From: Alcanivorax sp. DP30
GTDB taxonomy: Bacteria; Pseudomonadota; Gammaproteobacteria; Pseudomonadales; Alcanivoracaceae
Assembly (NCBI RefSeq): GCF_009882945.1
Contig: NZ_WTUY01000005.1
Location: 165,816-229,815, forward strand
DNA length: 64,000 bases
Reading direction: 5' to 3'
The translations under genes were made by a program, and so were the position numbers. Below the pieces are notes generated by a model that saw nothing but the letters and a program-made list of their open reading frames with translations, did not search any database and was not told the DNA's origin. This document shows, in pieces, positions 26,172 to 35,808 of the stretch; the stretch's first letter is position 1; every line of letters begins with the position of its first letter.

Positions 26172-28046
26172 TTACAGATCGCCGTCCAGGAAGCTGCGCA
26201 GGTGTTCGCTGCGGCTCGGATGACGCAGCTTGCGCAGGGCCTTGGCTTCGATCTGACGGATACGCTCACGGGTCACGTCGAACTGCTTGCCCACTTCCTC
26301 GAGGGTGTGGTCAGTGTTCATGTCGATACCGAAACGCATGCGCAGTACCTTGGCTTCCCGTGCTGTCAGGTTGGCCAGAACTTCGCGGGTGGCTTCTTCC
26401 AGACCCAGAGACGTCGCTGAATCCACCGGGGATTCCATGTTGCCGTCTTCGATAAAGTCGCCCAAGCTGGAATCTTCATCGTCACCGATGGGGGTTTCCA
26501 TGGAGATCGGCTCTTTGGCGATCTTCAGTACCTTGCGGACCTTGTCTTCCGGCATTTCCAGACGCACGCCCAGTTCTTCCGGAGTTGGCTCACGACCCAT
26601 TTCCTGCAGCATCTGACGCTGCACCCGGTTGATCTTGTTGATGGTCTCTATCATGTGCACCGGAATCCGGATGGTGCGCGCTTGGTCCGCAATGGAGCGG
26701 GTGATGGCCTGACGAATCCACCAGGTGGCGTAGGTAGAGAACTTGTAACCACGGCGATATTCGAACTTGTCCACGGCTTTCATCAGGCCGATGTTGCCTT
26801 CCTGAATCAGATCGAGGAACTGCAGGCCGCGGTTGGTGTACTTTTTGGCAATGGAAATCACCAGACGCAGGTTGGCTTCCACCATTTCCTTCTTGGCGCG
26901 GCGAGCCTTGGCTTCGCCAATGGAGATGCGGCGGTTGATTTCCTTGATGTCTGCAACCGGCAAACCGATCACTTCTTCAATGGTGGAAATCTTGCGCTGT
27001 GCGCGCTGGATGTCTTCTTTCACCAGGCTGAGCTTGTCAGCAATGGCTTTGCCTTTCTTGGTCTTCAGCTGGATGTCCACCCAGCCCATGTCGGTTTCAT
27101 TACCCGGGAACTGTTTGATGAAATCCTTGCGGTCCATGCCGCCACGGCGGATGGCGGAAGACATGATCTGACGCTCGAACTTGCGCACCAGGTCGAGATT
27201 GTTGCGGGCGCCAACCAGCATCTCGTCATAGATGCGCGGAACCAGTTTGAACAGGGTGAAGTGCTCGGCCAGGGCTTCCAGCGCCTTGGCGGTGCTGGCG
27301 TGGTCGCGGCCATTGCGCTTGAGTGCCCGCTCCGCTTTTTCATGGAGCTTTTTCAGCTCGTTGAAGCGCTCGGCCGCCAGTACCGGATCCAGACCGCCTT
27401 CATCTTCATCATCATCATCGTCGTCGCTGTCGTTCTTGTCTTTGTCGTCAGCGTTTTCTTCCTTCTTGGCTTTTTCCGCGAAGGTGGGCTCCTTGTTGGC
27501 GTTGGTGGCCGCAGCCCCATCGTCGTTAGGATCCAGGTAACCGGCAATGATATCGGTCAGTTTGCGTTCTTCGTTTTCGACGCGGGCGTATTCGTCGATC
27601 AGCATGTCGACTGCGCCAGGCCAGAAGGCCAGGGCGTGCAAGACTTCGCGGGTGCCTTCCTCGATGCGCTTGGCGATTTCAATTTCGCCTTCCCGGGTGA
27701 GCAGCTCTACGGTGCCCATCTCGCGCATGTACATACGCACGGGATCGGTGGTGCGGCCTGGCTCACTTTCTACCGAGGCGAGGACGGCAGCAGCTTCTTC
27801 GGCAGCAACTTCATCGGTGCTGTCGGCGCTTTCATCGATCATCAGCTGATCGGCATCGGAGGCTTTTTCGACCACCGTAATGCCCATGTCGTTGATCATC
27901 TGGATGATGTCTTCAACCTGGTCGGTGTCGGTGATGGAGTCCGGCAGATGGTCGTTAACTTCAGCATAGGTCAGGTAGCCCTGTTCCTTGCCGAGAGCGA
28001 TCAACAGCTTCAGCTGTGATTGTTGCTGCTGCTTTTGAGTCGTCAT
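26172..28046 (-). CDS. rpoD: RNA polymerase sigma-70 factor
   Basis: Predicted protein of 624 residues, the housekeeping sigma factor. Region 1.1 is at the N terminus, region 1.2 is at [20 protein letters not shown], and region 2 includes [20 protein letters not shown] and [15 protein letters not shown]. Regions 3 and 4 follow, ending with [20 protein letters not shown]. The non-conserved region between 1.2 and 2 holds an acidic run ([11 protein letters not shown]), encoded by repeated trinucleotides. It follows dnaG in the usual rpsU-dnaG-rpoD order and has its own TATAAT-like promoter upstream. Confidence 0.98.
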   Translation of the reverse strand: MTTQKQQQQSQLKLLIALGKEQGYLTYAEVNDHLPDSITDTDQVEDIIQMINDMGITVVEKASDADQLMIDESADSTDEVAAEEAAAVLASVESEPGRTTDPVRMYMREMGTVELLTREGEIEIAKRIEEGTREVLHALAFWPGAVDMLIDEYARVENEERKLTDIIAGYLDPNDDGAAATNANKEPTFAEKAKKEENADDKDKNDSDDDDDDEDEGGLDPVLAAERFNELKKLHEKAERALKRNGRDHASTAKALEALAEHFTLFKLVPRIYDEMLVGARNNLDLVRKFERQIMSSAIRRGGMDRKDFIKQFPGNETDMGWVDIQLKTKKGKAIADKLSLVKEDIQRAQRKISTIEEVIGLPVADIKEINRRISIGEAKARRAKKEMVEANLRLVISIAKKYTNRGLQFLDLIQEGNIGLMKAVDKFEYRRGYKFSTYATWWIRQAITRSIADQARTIRIPVHMIETINKINRVQRQMLQEMGREPTPEELGVRLEMPEDKVRKVLKIAKEPISMETPIGDDEDSSLGDFIEDGNMESPVDSATSLGLEEATREVLANLTAREAKVLRMRFGIDMNTDHTLEEVGKQFDVTRERIRQIEAKALRKLRHPSRSEHLRSFLDGDL

Positions 28047-28090
28047 GCAATAAAGCCCGTCGTCGTGATGATGCCTTGGGGAAACGGCGT

Positions 28091-28096
28091 ATTATA
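28091..28096 (-). promoter_or_regulatory. rpoD promoter -10 hexamer
   Basis: The leftward strand reads TATAAT, the consensus -10, about 45 bases upstream of the rpoD start. The matching -35 position (TGGCCG) is poor, so an activator or stress sigma input is possible. The dnaG-rpoD gap also holds a small hairpin (gctaact/agttagc, 28171-28196) just after dnaG. Confidence 0.55.
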
Positions 28097-28203
28097 CTCC
28101 TAGATGGGGGTGACGGCCAGTGATTGCAAGGGATGGAGCCAGTTGGCCGTTGACAGTCGCTGGAGAACCGCTAACTGAAAAAACAAGGAGTTAGCATGTA
28201 TCT

Positions 28204-30132
28204 CTAGTGGAATGGCTTGCGTGCATGCTGGCGAGCTTCAGCCAGCGCCCGGTGGAGTTCCTGCCAGTGTGCTGCGTCGGGGATGCCGGCCTGTTCCACC
28301 GCCAGTAGTGCGGCTTCCAGGCGCGCCACTTCCAGTTGCGAAAGGGCATCCTGCCACAGGCGGGTGGCCATGGTTTCTTCCATTGGGGGCTTGAGGCTGG
28401 CCTTGAGCAGGCGGGAGAAGGCTTCTCCCTGTTCCTGAGCCATCAGGGATCCCATCAGGGCCGCAGGATGCTGGTGTTTGCGGCACAACCCGGCCACTTG
28501 AATCAGCAAATCGATATGCGGCACGTTCAGCTGTTCTACGCCCTCGGGCAGCGGGTGCGTGTCCACCAGGGCGGGATAGTCCAGCAATACCAGTACCAGG
28601 CGCTCGGCCATGGTCAGCGGGCCTTTCCGCCGTCCGTTGTTCGGGCGCTGAGGTGCCGTGTTGCCGGCTTCCCGTTCGATCGGAAAATCATCGCCGGGGT
28701 AATAATCGTCATCGTCCCGGGGCGGCGGGACATCCCATTCCGGCGGCGCTGTCATGGCTGCCATGTCATCGCTGTCGTGGCCTGATTCGGGCGGGCGCTG
28801 GCGGGGGGCAGGCTCGGCGGGAGCCGGTTTGGCAGGTTTCAGCTGGATCAGGGATTCCTTGTCCAGTCGGGTTAGCTGGGCCAGCTCTTCCGTTAGCAGG
28901 GCGCGGTAGACAGGCCCGGCGGGTTTGTCCAGGTAGGGCAGGGCGAGACGGGCCAAACGGGCGCGGCCATCCACGGTGTTCAGGTCGAGCCCTTCGGAGA
29001 GATGCCTGAACAGGTAGTTGGACAGGGCGTCGGCCTTGTCGGTGAGGGCGCGCAGGGCTTCCGGGCCTTGTGCCCTGACCAGAGTGTCCGGGTCTTCGCC
29101 ATCGGGCAGGAACAGGAAGCGTACCTGCTTGCCGTCATCCAGGGCCGGGAGCAGGGATTCCAGCGCTCGCCATGCCGCACGTACCCCTGCCTTGTCGCCA
29201 TCAAAGCAGAGGATGACCTCATCCACCTGGCGGAACAGCTTGTGGGCATGTTCTTCGGTGGTGGCGGTGCCGAGGGTGGCGACCACATTGGGGACGCCGT
29301 ACTGATGCAGGGCGATCACGTCCATGTACCCTTCCACCACATAGAGGCGCTCGCTGCGATCGCGGCTCTGACGCCACTCCCACAGGCCATAGAGCTCCTG
29401 GCCCTTGTGGAAAACGGGGGTTTCCGGGCTGTTCAGGTATTTCGGTTTGCCGTCACCCAGCAGTCGCCCGCCGAAGCCGATGGTGCGGCCGCGGGTGTCG
29501 CGGATGGGAAAGATAATGCGGTCACGGAACTTGTCATACACCCGTCCGGTGTCGTCCCTGCGCACCAGTAGCCCGGCAGTGAGGGCCTGTTCCAGGGTGG
29601 CTTCGGTGAGCGACAGGCCGGTGATCAGGTTGTCGAATCCCGGGGGGGCAAAGCCGAGGGCAAACCGTTTGGCGATTTCCCCGCTCAGGCCGCGGTTCTT
29701 GAGATAGTTGACGGCGCTCTGTTTCTCCGGGGCCTGGCGCAGCTGCTGGGTGTAGAAATGTTCGGCGCGGCCAAGAAGATCGTAGAGGGATTGAAGACGA
29801 TCCTTGCGTTGCCGGTCTGCGGCGGTTTCCGGACGTGACTCCGGCACTTCCATGCCGGCCTGGCTGGCCAGCTGCTTCACGGCCTCCGGGAAGCTCATGT
29901 GTTCGTATTCCATCAGGAAACCCACCGCGTTGCCCTTGGCGCCACAGCCGAAGCAGTAATAGAACTGCTTGTCCGGGGCGACGGTAAAGGACGGGGTTTT
30001 TTCCTGATGAAAGGGGCAGCAGGCGCTGTAGTTGCGGCCGGTTTTTTTCAGCGGCACACGGGCATCAATCAGCTCCACCAGATCGGTGCGGGCCAGCAGA
30101 TCCTGTATGAAGTTATCCGGTATGCGCGCCAT
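28204..30132 (-). CDS. dnaG: DNA primase
   Basis: Predicted protein of 642 residues that makes RNA primers at the replication fork. The zinc finger is at residues 39-63 (Cys39, His42, Cys60, Cys63). The TOPRIM domain shows LYVVEGYMDVIAL and LCFDGDKAG with its acidic metal ligands. The C-terminal helicase-binding part follows a Pro/Asp-rich linker. I chose ATG 30132 (MARIPDNFIQDLLARTD), the universal primase start; the frame continues upstream without similarity. Confidence 0.97.
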   Translation of the reverse strand: MARIPDNFIQDLLARTDLVELIDARVPLKKTGRNYSACCPFHQEKTPSFTVAPDKQFYYCFGCGAKGNAVGFLMEYEHMSFPEAVKQLASQAGMEVPESRPETAADRQRKDRLQSLYDLLGRAEHFYTQQLRQAPEKQSAVNYLKNRGLSGEIAKRFALGFAPPGFDNLITGLSLTEATLEQALTAGLLVRRDDTGRVYDKFRDRIIFPIRDTRGRTIGFGGRLLGDGKPKYLNSPETPVFHKGQELYGLWEWRQSRDRSERLYVVEGYMDVIALHQYGVPNVVATLGTATTEEHAHKLFRQVDEVILCFDGDKAGVRAAWRALESLLPALDDGKQVRFLFLPDGEDPDTLVRAQGPEALRALTDKADALSNYLFRHLSEGLDLNTVDGRARLARLALPYLDKPAGPVYRALLTEELAQLTRLDKESLIQLKPAKPAPAEPAPRQRPPESGHDSDDMAAMTAPPEWDVPPPRDDDDYYPGDDFPIEREAGNTAPQRPNNGRRKGPLTMAERLVLVLLDYPALVDTHPLPEGVEQLNVPHIDLLIQVAGLCRKHQHPAALMGSLMAQEQGEAFSRLLKASLKPPMEETMATRLWQDALSQLEVARLEAALLAVEQAGIPDAAHWQELHRALAEARQHARKPFH

Positions 30133-30299
30133 GACTAGAATGCTTTTGGTAAAGGGCCGTGTATTCAACCAGAATGGCGTACCGGGTGATAGCTCGTAAA
30201 GGCTCCTCTGCTGTGTAAAGTTTTGCATTCAAGGGTAGAGAAATCAGATTCAAGCGCTAATAATCGGTATACAGCAGTAAAATCAATGGGCAGGAAGCC

Positions 30300-30422
30300 A
30301 TGGCAGAGGCGAATACTCAGGCTGTAAAAGCCTACATGGAGATCAACGGACTCGTCTGGAAATTGCTGGAGGATGGCAGTCTGGCTCCCATGCTTCCCGA
30401 GGAAGTGATGGATCCGTCTTGA
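30300..30422 (+). CDS. Small protein of 40 residues, unknown
   Basis: A short frame starting ATG with AGGAA 5 bases upstream. It encodes an acidic soluble peptide (MAEANTQAVKAYMEINGLVW, then LLEDGSLAPMLPEE). Its TGA overlaps the TTG start of the next gene (TTGA), so the two are probably translationally coupled. It is rightward, between the leftward yqeY and dnaG genes. No family is recognised; its well-formed start and coupling support it. Confidence 0.55.
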   Translation: MAEANTQAVKAYMEINGLVWKLLEDGSLAPMLPEEVMDPS

Positions 30423-30781
30423 AAACCTGGCTGGATGAGGAAACCGTACTCCGGCAGGCCTATTCCGGGCAGATAGAGGGGGCGCAACTCGTGCGTTTCT
30501 ATGTGCGTGCCGACAAGGCCCGGCACATTATCGAGCAGCGCCAACTGGAACCCTTCCTGGCCTATCCTCCTGAAGAGGATGAAGAAGACGCGCAGGCGCA
30601 GCAGGAGCAGGAAGACAGTATGATTTTCCGACCGGCAGACGCCACCACCGAGCAGAACCGTGCGGGTGAAATACGAGAGTATGATCAGGGGTTGCTGGTG
30701 CTGCCTTCTCCTCAGGTGCAGCAGGCCAATGCGGTGCGTGCCGGTGTGGCAGAGCCTGTCTATATGGGGGGGTATCGGTGA
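30419..30781 (+). CDS. Conserved-looking hypothetical protein (120 aa)
   Basis: Predicted soluble protein of 120 residues from a TTG start overlapping the 40-residue gene. The N-terminal half is mixed alpha/beta (MKTWLDEETVLRQAYSGQIE, RFYVRADKARHIIEQRQL). A Glu/Gln-rich linker (EEDEEDAQAQQEQED) follows, then a short C-terminal domain ending EPVYMGGYR. No signal peptide or membrane segment is seen. A rightward terminator follows at 30832. The pair is oriented against the surrounding rpsU-dnaG-rpoD block. The function is unknown. Confidence 0.65.
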   Translation: MKTWLDEETVLRQAYSGQIEGAQLVRFYVRADKARHIIEQRQLEPFLAYPPEEDEEDAQAQQEQEDSMIFRPADATTEQNRAGEIREYDQGLLVLPSPQVQQANAVRAGVAEPVYMGGYR

Positions 30782-30831
30782 GACGGTTAACCGTGAATCG
30801 TTAACAGCGAAACATGGGCTGTATTCAAGGC

Positions 30832-30878
30832 GAGGCTGGGAGAGTGGCAATCTGGTTGCCTCGTCCCGGCCTTTTTTT
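30832..30878 (+). terminator. Rho-independent terminator
   Basis: Imperfect outer arms gaggctggga and gtcccggcc flank an inner stem ggcaa/ttgcc, followed by seven T's on the + strand. It ends the two-gene rightward unit. Confidence 0.7.
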
Positions 30879-31009
30879 GTTGCGGATGACCGGAGGGAAT
30901 CCGAGAGCTTGCAGGCAGGCGATCTCCGCGGTAGACGCAACCGCATGGTAAAAACCCCGGAGCGAGCCCGGTGGATGCAGAGGAATACGGGATTATATTT
31001 GAGGGGCGT

Positions 31010-31459
31010 TTAGCTGTTCAGCTTGGCGCGAACCTTGCCGCTGGCAGCGCCCATGTCGGCACGGCCCTGAAACTTGGGCTTGAGAATGCCCATGACTTTG
31101 CCCATGTCCTGCATACCGGCTGCACCGGTGCTGGCAATGGCGTCATCAATCAGGGTATCGATTTCAGCATCGCTGAGTTGTTCGGGAAGATATTCCTGGA
31201 GCACGGCGATTTCCGCTTCTTCCACCTCGGCCAGATCGGCCCGGTTGGCATCACGGTATTGGGTCGCAGAGTCCTTGCGCTGCTTGATCAGCTTGTCGAG
31301 CAGGGCCAGTACACGCTCGTCATCGGGTTCGATGCGCTCGTCCACTTCAATCTGCTTGATCGCTGCCAGCGCCATACGAAAAACGCCAAGACGTGCTTTA
31401 TCTTTCGCACGCATGGCGTCTTTCATGGCTGCAGTGAGCTGCTCTTTGAGCGCACTCAT
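31010..31459 (-). CDS. yqeY: GatB/YqeY domain protein
   Basis: Predicted protein of 149 residues, all alpha-helical, typical of the stand-alone YqeY family related to the tail of GatB. It shows the family features LGVFRMALAAIKQIEVDER and LPEQLSDAEIDTLIDDAI. It may bind tRNA or assist amidotransferase reactions, but the role is unproved. It lies 23 bases downstream of rpsU, and rpsU-yqeY-dnaG-rpoD is a common order in gammaproteobacteria. Confidence 0.93.
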   Translation of the reverse strand: MSALKEQLTAAMKDAMRAKDKARLGVFRMALAAIKQIEVDERIEPDDERVLALLDKLIKQRKDSATQYRDANRADLAEVEEAEIAVLQEYLPEQLSDAEIDTLIDDAIASTGAAGMQDMGKVMGILKPKFQGRADMGAASGKVRAKLNS

Positions 31460-31482
31460 CAGACGTCTCTACTCAGCGGTGC

Positions 31483-31698
31483 TTAGTAAAGGCGCTTGCG
31501 AGCGAGTTGCTCACGCTGCAGTTTTTTAAGGTGACGCTTGACGGCTGCGGCACGCTTGCGCTTACGCTCTTGAGTGGGCTTCTCATACTGTTCGCGACGA
31601 CGCACTTCAGACAGGATGCCCGCTTTTTCACAGCCACGCTTGAATCGGCGCAGGGCCACATCAAACGGTTCGCCTTCTTTCACCTTCACCTGAGGCAT
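31483..31698 (-). CDS. rpsU: 30S ribosomal protein S21
   Basis: Predicted protein of 71 residues, full length, highly basic. The sequence starts [20 protein letters not shown] and ends LARKRLY, a clear S21. It aids mRNA start-site selection on the 30S subunit. It heads the leftward rpsU-yqeY transcript and is divergent from tsaD, with about 154 bases between for promoters. Confidence 0.98.
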   Translation of the reverse strand: MPQVKVKEGEPFDVALRRFKRGCEKAGILSEVRRREQYEKPTQERKRKRAAAVKRHLKKLQREQLARKRLY

Positions 31699-31852
31699 GA
31701 AGAATCACCTTCCTAGAAATTAGAGTTTATGGATTCGCTGCGGGCTCAGGTGTCCCATTTGCAGCGAGGGCGCGATTGTACCGGAGTTGCTGGAAAATGC
31801 AAATCAGCCTCTCAGCGGGTATTATGGCGCCCTGATTTCAAAGGTAGGCATC

Positions 31853-32878
31853 ATGCGCGTTTTGGGTATCGAATCAAGCTGTGACGAGACCGGTGTGGCG
31901 ATTTACGACACCGAGGCCGGTTTGTTGGGCCAGGCCCTGTTCAGCCAGGTGGACATGCACGCCCGCTATGGTGGCGTGGTGCCGGAGCTGGCCAGTCGCG
32001 ACCATGTGCAGCGGGTATTGCCGCTCCTGAAACAGGTGCTGGCGGAGGCAGATACCCGGCCCGATCAGCTGGACGGTGTGGCCTATACTGCTGGTCCTGG
32101 TCTGGCGGGGGCCCTGCTGGTGGGCGCTGGCGTGGCCCGTTCCCTGGCCTTTGGCTGGGGGATTCCTGCGGTGGAGGTGCACCATATGGAGGGGCACCTG
32201 CTGGCGCCTCTGCTGGAAGAGCGCGCCCCCAAGTTTCCGTTTGTAGCGCTGCTGGTCAGCGGCGGCCACACCCTGTTGCTGGACGCCAGCAGCCTGGGGG
32301 ATTACGCGATCCTCGGTGAATCCGTGGATGATGCAGCCGGGGAGGCCTTTGATAAGGCTGCCAAGATGATGGGGCTCGGGTATCCCGGTGGCCCACGCAT
32401 CGCCGCGTTGGCTGAAAACGGCACTGCAGGGCGTTTCCGTTTCCCCAGGCCCATGACCGACCGCCCCGGCCTGGATATGAGCTTTTCCGGCCTGAAGACC
32501 TTTACCCTCAATACCATTCACGACCTGGGTGGCAAAGAAGCCCTGTCCGAGCAGGACCGTGCCGATGTGGCCCGGGCGTTTGAAGAGGCGGCGGTGGACA
32601 CCCTGATCATCAAGTGCCGCCGGGCCATGGAGCAGACGGGCTACAAGCAGCTGGTGATGGCGGGAGGGGTGAGCGCCAACCGTTCCCTGCGCGCGAAACT
32701 CTCTGAGCAGATGAAGAAGCGGGGCGTGGAGGTATTCTATCCGGCACCTCAATACTGCACCGACAACGGTGCCATGATCGCCTTTGCCGGGGCCTTGCGT
32801 CTGCAGGCGGGGGAAACTGCCGAGTTGCCGATCAAGGTACGACCGCGCTGGCCGTTGACGGAGCTGGCGGCGCTGTAG
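31853..32878 (+). CDS. tsaD: tRNA threonylcarbamoyladenosine transferase
   Basis: Predicted protein of 341 residues from ATG 31853 after AAGGTAGG. It transfers threonylcarbamoyl to A37 of ANN-reading tRNAs together with TsaB and TsaE. The ASKHA fold start [19 protein letters not shown] and the metal histidines in VEVHHMEGH (His111, His115) are present. Its TAG stop lies inside a REP-like repeat (see 32875). A candidate -10 TATTAT is at 31820-31825. Confidence 0.97.
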   Translation: MRVLGIESSCDETGVAIYDTEAGLLGQALFSQVDMHARYGGVVPELASRDHVQRVLPLLKQVLAEADTRPDQLDGVAYTAGPGLAGALLVGAGVARSLAFGWGIPAVEVHHMEGHLLAPLLEERAPKFPFVALLVSGGHTLLLDASSLGDYAILGESVDDAAGEAFDKAAKMMGLGYPGGPRIAALAENGTAGRFRFPRPMTDRPGLDMSFSGLKTFTLNTIHDLGGKEALSEQDRADVARAFEEAAVDTLIIKCRRAMEQTGYKQLVMAGGVSANRSLRAKLSEQMKKRGVEVFYPAPQYCTDNGAMIAFAGALRLQAGETAELPIKVRPRWPLTELAAL

Positions 32879-32900
32879 GAGCCTGCCCGCAGGCGATCTG
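32875..32900. repeat. REP-like repeat at the tsaD stop
   Basis: The sequence tgtaggagcctgcccgcagg begins a variant of the 'gtaggagc' REP family and contains the tsaD stop codon TAG. Degenerate related sequence, including gagcaggctc, continues to about 33080, filling most of the 278-base gap to plsY. Confidence 0.5.
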
Positions 32901-33100
32901 AGCGATAGCGATAGCGAGGGTAAAGGGGCGAGGCGCAAAGGCAACCTTCTGGCATTCTTCCTGGTTTCGGGAATCCTTTCCTCGCTTAGGCTCGGATCGC
33001 GAGCAGGCTCGTTATTCGCTGCGCTCACCCTTCGGGCTGCACTGCGTGCGTTACTCCGCTGCGCTACGTTCCTGCAGCGGGGTATCGCGAGTGTTCTACC

Positions 33101-33147
33101 GACGCAAAAAGGCCCGCCCGGTGAAACCGGGCGGGCCTTTTTGCGTC
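33101..33147. terminator. Strong bidirectional terminator
   Basis: A perfect 21-bp stem with a 5-base loop tgaaa. The GC core (ggcccgcccgg) is flanked by five A/T pairs, giving T-runs on both strands. It serves the convergent tsaD and plsY genes. Confidence 0.92.
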
Positions 33148-33156
33148 AGGCGTGAA

Positions 33157-33771
33157 TCAATCTTTCTTCCTGAACCCCAGCTCTTCCCCGCGCAGGATCT
33201 TTTGCAGGTTACTGCGATGACGCATGATCATCACCACAGACATCAGAAGAATTGGCCAGAAGGCAGGATTGAGCCAGGCGAAGATGCAGGCTGGAGCGAC
33301 CACAAAGGCGCTTAGTGATGCGATGGACGAAATCCGGTTGAGGCCGAACACAGCCAGCCAGGTGCCGCCGGCTACCAGGCCGCTGGGCCAGTGCAAAGCG
33401 AACAGAAGACCGAAGGCCGTGGCCACGCCCTTGCCGCCCTGAAAATGGAAGAATACCGGGAACAGGTGGCCAAGAAAGGCGAAGGTGCCCACCAGTGCGG
33501 CCACGAAAGGGCCCATGTTCAGGTAATGGGCGACCAGTACCGGAATTACCCCTTTCAGCACATCGCCGAGCAAGGTCAGAGCAGCAGCGGGTTTGCCGCC
33601 AATGCGTAGCACATTGGTGGCGCCGGGGTTGTTGGAGCCCTCGGTGCGCGGGTCCGGGTAGCCGAACAAGCGGCATACCAGGATAGCACTGGAAATGGAG
33701 CCCATCAGATAGCCGGCTACGCACAATGGCAGCAGCCAAATCCACACGTCCTGTAATGTCCCTGCTTCCAC
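33157..33771 (-). CDS. plsY: Glycerol-3-phosphate acyltransferase PlsY
   Basis: Predicted protein of 204 residues with several membrane helices. It transfers acyl from acyl-phosphate to glycerol-3-phosphate, the first step of phospholipid synthesis. Three family motifs are visible: GSISSAILVCRL, then SNNPGATNVLR, and HLFPVFFHFQGGKGVATAFG. It is divergent from folB, the same arrangement as in Pseudomonas. Confidence 0.95.
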   Translation of the reverse strand: MEAGTLQDVWIWLLPLCVAGYLMGSISSAILVCRLFGYPDPRTEGSNNPGATNVLRIGGKPAAALTLLGDVLKGVIPVLVAHYLNMGPFVAALVGTFAFLGHLFPVFFHFQGGKGVATAFGLLFALHWPSGLVAGGTWLAVFGLNRISSIASLSAFVVAPACIFAWLNPAFWPILLMSVVMIMRHRSNLQKILRGEELGFRKKD

Positions 33772-33930
33772 CGGCTATAATCTCCCTTCATATCGCTGGG
33801 CGGCCCCTGGGTCGGCCTATTGTACACAGGGCGACAGCGTTGCCCGCGTTGCAAGCGTAACATCTGATTACCACCAATGGGATGGTGCCACGACGGCCAC
33901 CATGCTGTTGCCGGCGCCGAGAGGGCGAGT

Positions 33931-34293
33931 ATGGACATCGTTTATATCAATGATTTGAAAGTGGATACGGTGATCGGCATTTTCGACTGGGAACGCCGTA
34001 TTCGTCAGACTGTCAGCCTGGATCTGGAAATGGCAGCTGATATCCGCAAGGGCGCAGCCAGCGATCACATTGATGATACGCTGGATTACAAGGCCATCGG
34101 CAAGCGCGTGATTGCCTTTATTGAGGGCAGTGAGTTTCAACTGGTGGAAACCCTGGCCGAAAAAGTGGCCCAGCTGGTGCTGAGCGAGTTCGATGTTCCC
34201 TGGTTGAAGCTTCGCCTGAGCAAGCCCGGTGCATTGCGCGGCGCCCGCGATGTGGGGGTGATCATCGAGCGGGGTGAGCGTCCCAATGGGTAA
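33931..34293 (+). CDS. folB: Dihydroneopterin aldolase
   Basis: Predicted protein of 120 residues from ATG 33931. It makes 6-hydroxymethyl-7,8-dihydropterin in folate synthesis and may also act as an epimerase. The start VYINDLKVDTVIGIFDWER, the catalytic Glu in FQLVETLAEKVAQL and the C-terminal KPGALRGARDVGVIIER are typical. It overlaps folK by 8 bases (ATGGGTAA), so the two folate steps are translationally coupled. Confidence 0.95.
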   Translation: MDIVYINDLKVDTVIGIFDWERRIRQTVSLDLEMAADIRKGAASDHIDDTLDYKAIGKRVIAFIEGSEFQLVETLAEKVAQLVLSEFDVPWLKLRLSKPGALRGARDVGVIIERGERPNG

Positions 34294-34789
34294 TATCGAC
34301 GATACACAGGTGTATCTCAGCCTGGGATCGAATATAGACCGCGACCACAACATACGTTCCGGGCTGGTTGCGCTTGAGGCAGCCTTTGGTGAGCTGACCA
34401 TCAGTCCGGTTTACGAGAGTGAAGCGGTGGGGTTTGACGGTGATGCGTTCTATAACCTGGTGGTGGGTATCAGAACCGCCATGTCGGTGGGGGAGCTGAC
34501 AGCCTGCCTCAAGAGCATGGAAAAGGATCACGGTCGTGTCCGGGGCGAAAAGAAATTCGCCAGCCGAACGCTGGATATCGATATTCTCACCTACGGGGAG
34601 CTCACCGGTACTATCGACGGGGTGCAGTTGCCCCGCGACGAAATCCTCAAGCACGCCTTTGTGCTCATGCCGCTGGTCGATCTGACGCCGAACGGTGTCC
34701 ACCCGGAAACCGGGGAGACTTATCAGGAAATTCTTGAGCGGTTGAATTTCGATGCGCAGAAGTTGTGGGTGGTGGAATTTACCCGGTAG
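34286..34789 (+). CDS. folK: HPPK (hydroxymethyldihydropterin pyrophosphokinase)
   Basis: Predicted protein of 167 residues from ATG 34286, which has GGGGTGA upstream; a GTG at 34274 is possible. It passes pyrophosphate from ATP to the pterin made via FolB. The start VYLSLGSNI and the signature ASRTLDIDILTYG, with the metal-binding aspartates, are clear. It immediately follows folB. Confidence 0.95.
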   Translation: MGNIDDTQVYLSLGSNIDRDHNIRSGLVALEAAFGELTISPVYESEAVGFDGDAFYNLVVGIRTAMSVGELTACLKSMEKDHGRVRGEKKFASRTLDIDILTYGELTGTIDGVQLPRDEILKHAFVLMPLVDLTPNGVHPETGETYQEILERLNFDAQKLWVVEFTR

Positions 34790-34872
34790 CGAATGCGAGC
34801 TACGAGCTGCGCACGATAGGATAGGAAGCCCCGAAAAGTTCCCAGGTTTCTGCATTTCTGGAGCTGCCTCAT

Positions 34873-35808
34873 TTAGTACTGATGTGGCTGCATATCGCTT
34901 TGGGCCCAGCGGAAAAAGTCGTATTCCATGCGCGAGAGCCCGCCCGGGTAGAGGTGGTCGATGCGTTGCAGGGTGGGCCGGCGGTCGGTTTTTTCCAGAT
35001 CCTGTAACAGCTGTCGCAGGGTGCTGCGGCCAACCGGCTTCGACATCAGAAAGGCGGTGGTGCCCCAGGCCACTGTATAGGGAATGGCATTGAGCTGATG
35101 GGCCATCTTGCGCCAGGCCTGGTCATCCAGTGACAGGTACTGACGCAGGGTGATCAGCTTCTGTTTCTCGATCCAGGTCTGGATGCGGGTCTCGGCACCG
35201 GGCAGTGCGGTGACCACCGTTTGTCCGTTCGGCAGGATTTTCAGGGTTTGAAAATATTGTGCCAGCCCTTCATGCAGCCACACCGGTGAGGCCGGGGAGA
35301 GCTGAAACAGCAATACGTGGCTGGATTCATGCAGAATGGTCTGTGCCACCTGCTCATCGCTGGCGCTCCAGCGCCACACCCCGACTTCATTGGTGGCGGG
35401 CAGAAAAACCCCGGCATAATTGGGATTGCCTTTGGCGCCGCGGGCCTCCATCCATTCCACGAAACTGTCTTGCTCTGAGAACAGATACAGGTTCACTTCA
35501 GCGGTGCCACGCAGGTCCAGCCCCAGGTCTTGACGATAGCGATCATGAATGTGCTGGATGGCTGTCAGGGTTTGCTCATGGAGTCCGTTGCCCAGGGTGA
35601 ATTCCTGAAGATGTGTCTCAATCTTCAATGTTTCCATGCCGGGCGATTGTACCTTGGGGATGACCTTCTCAGCGGGTGCTTCGCGGGGAGGCCGATCGCC
35701 GAAATGCAACTTGCCGTTGGCATCCCGCCACTGATAGATCTCGGCCTGGCAAGGTGCAGCTGCGACCAGGGCGAGAAAGGCGATTACGCGGGCTAATAAT
35801 TGTCGCAA
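34873..35808 (-). CDS. Exported gluzincin-like protease with DUF4124 domain
   Basis: Predicted protein of 311 residues. It has a signal peptide (to about PCQAE), then a DUF4124 domain (AEIYQWRDANGKLHFGDRPP). A peptidase domain follows with the zinc motif HESSH (160-164) and a glutamate in WLHEGLAQYFQ (Glu180), which fits the third ligand of the MA clan. It should act in the periplasm; the substrate is unknown. DUF4124 is a small beta domain found at the N terminus of many gammaproteobacterial envelope proteins. Its start overlaps the end of the upstream DUF4124 gene by 16 bases. Confidence 0.8.
   Translation of the reverse strand: MRQLLARVIAFLALVAAAPCQAEIYQWRDANGKLHFGDRPPREAPAEKVIPKVQSPGMETLKIETHLQEFTLGNGLHEQTLTAIQHIHDRYRQDLGLDLRGTAEVNLYLFSEQDSFVEWMEARGAKGNPNYAGVFLPATNEVGVWRWSASDEQVAQTILHESSHVLLFQLSPASPVWLHEGLAQYFQTLKILPNGQTVVTALPGAETRIQTWIEKQKLITLRQYLSLDDQAWRKMAHQLNAIPYTVAWGTTAFLMSKPVGRSTLRQLLQDLEKTDRRPTLQRIDHLYPGGLSRMEYDFFRWAQSDMQPHQY

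Noticed and set aside
26655-28019. Rightward open frame opposite rpoD
   Set aside because: Shadow of rpoD; its low-complexity hydrophobic part is the reverse of the poly-Asp run.
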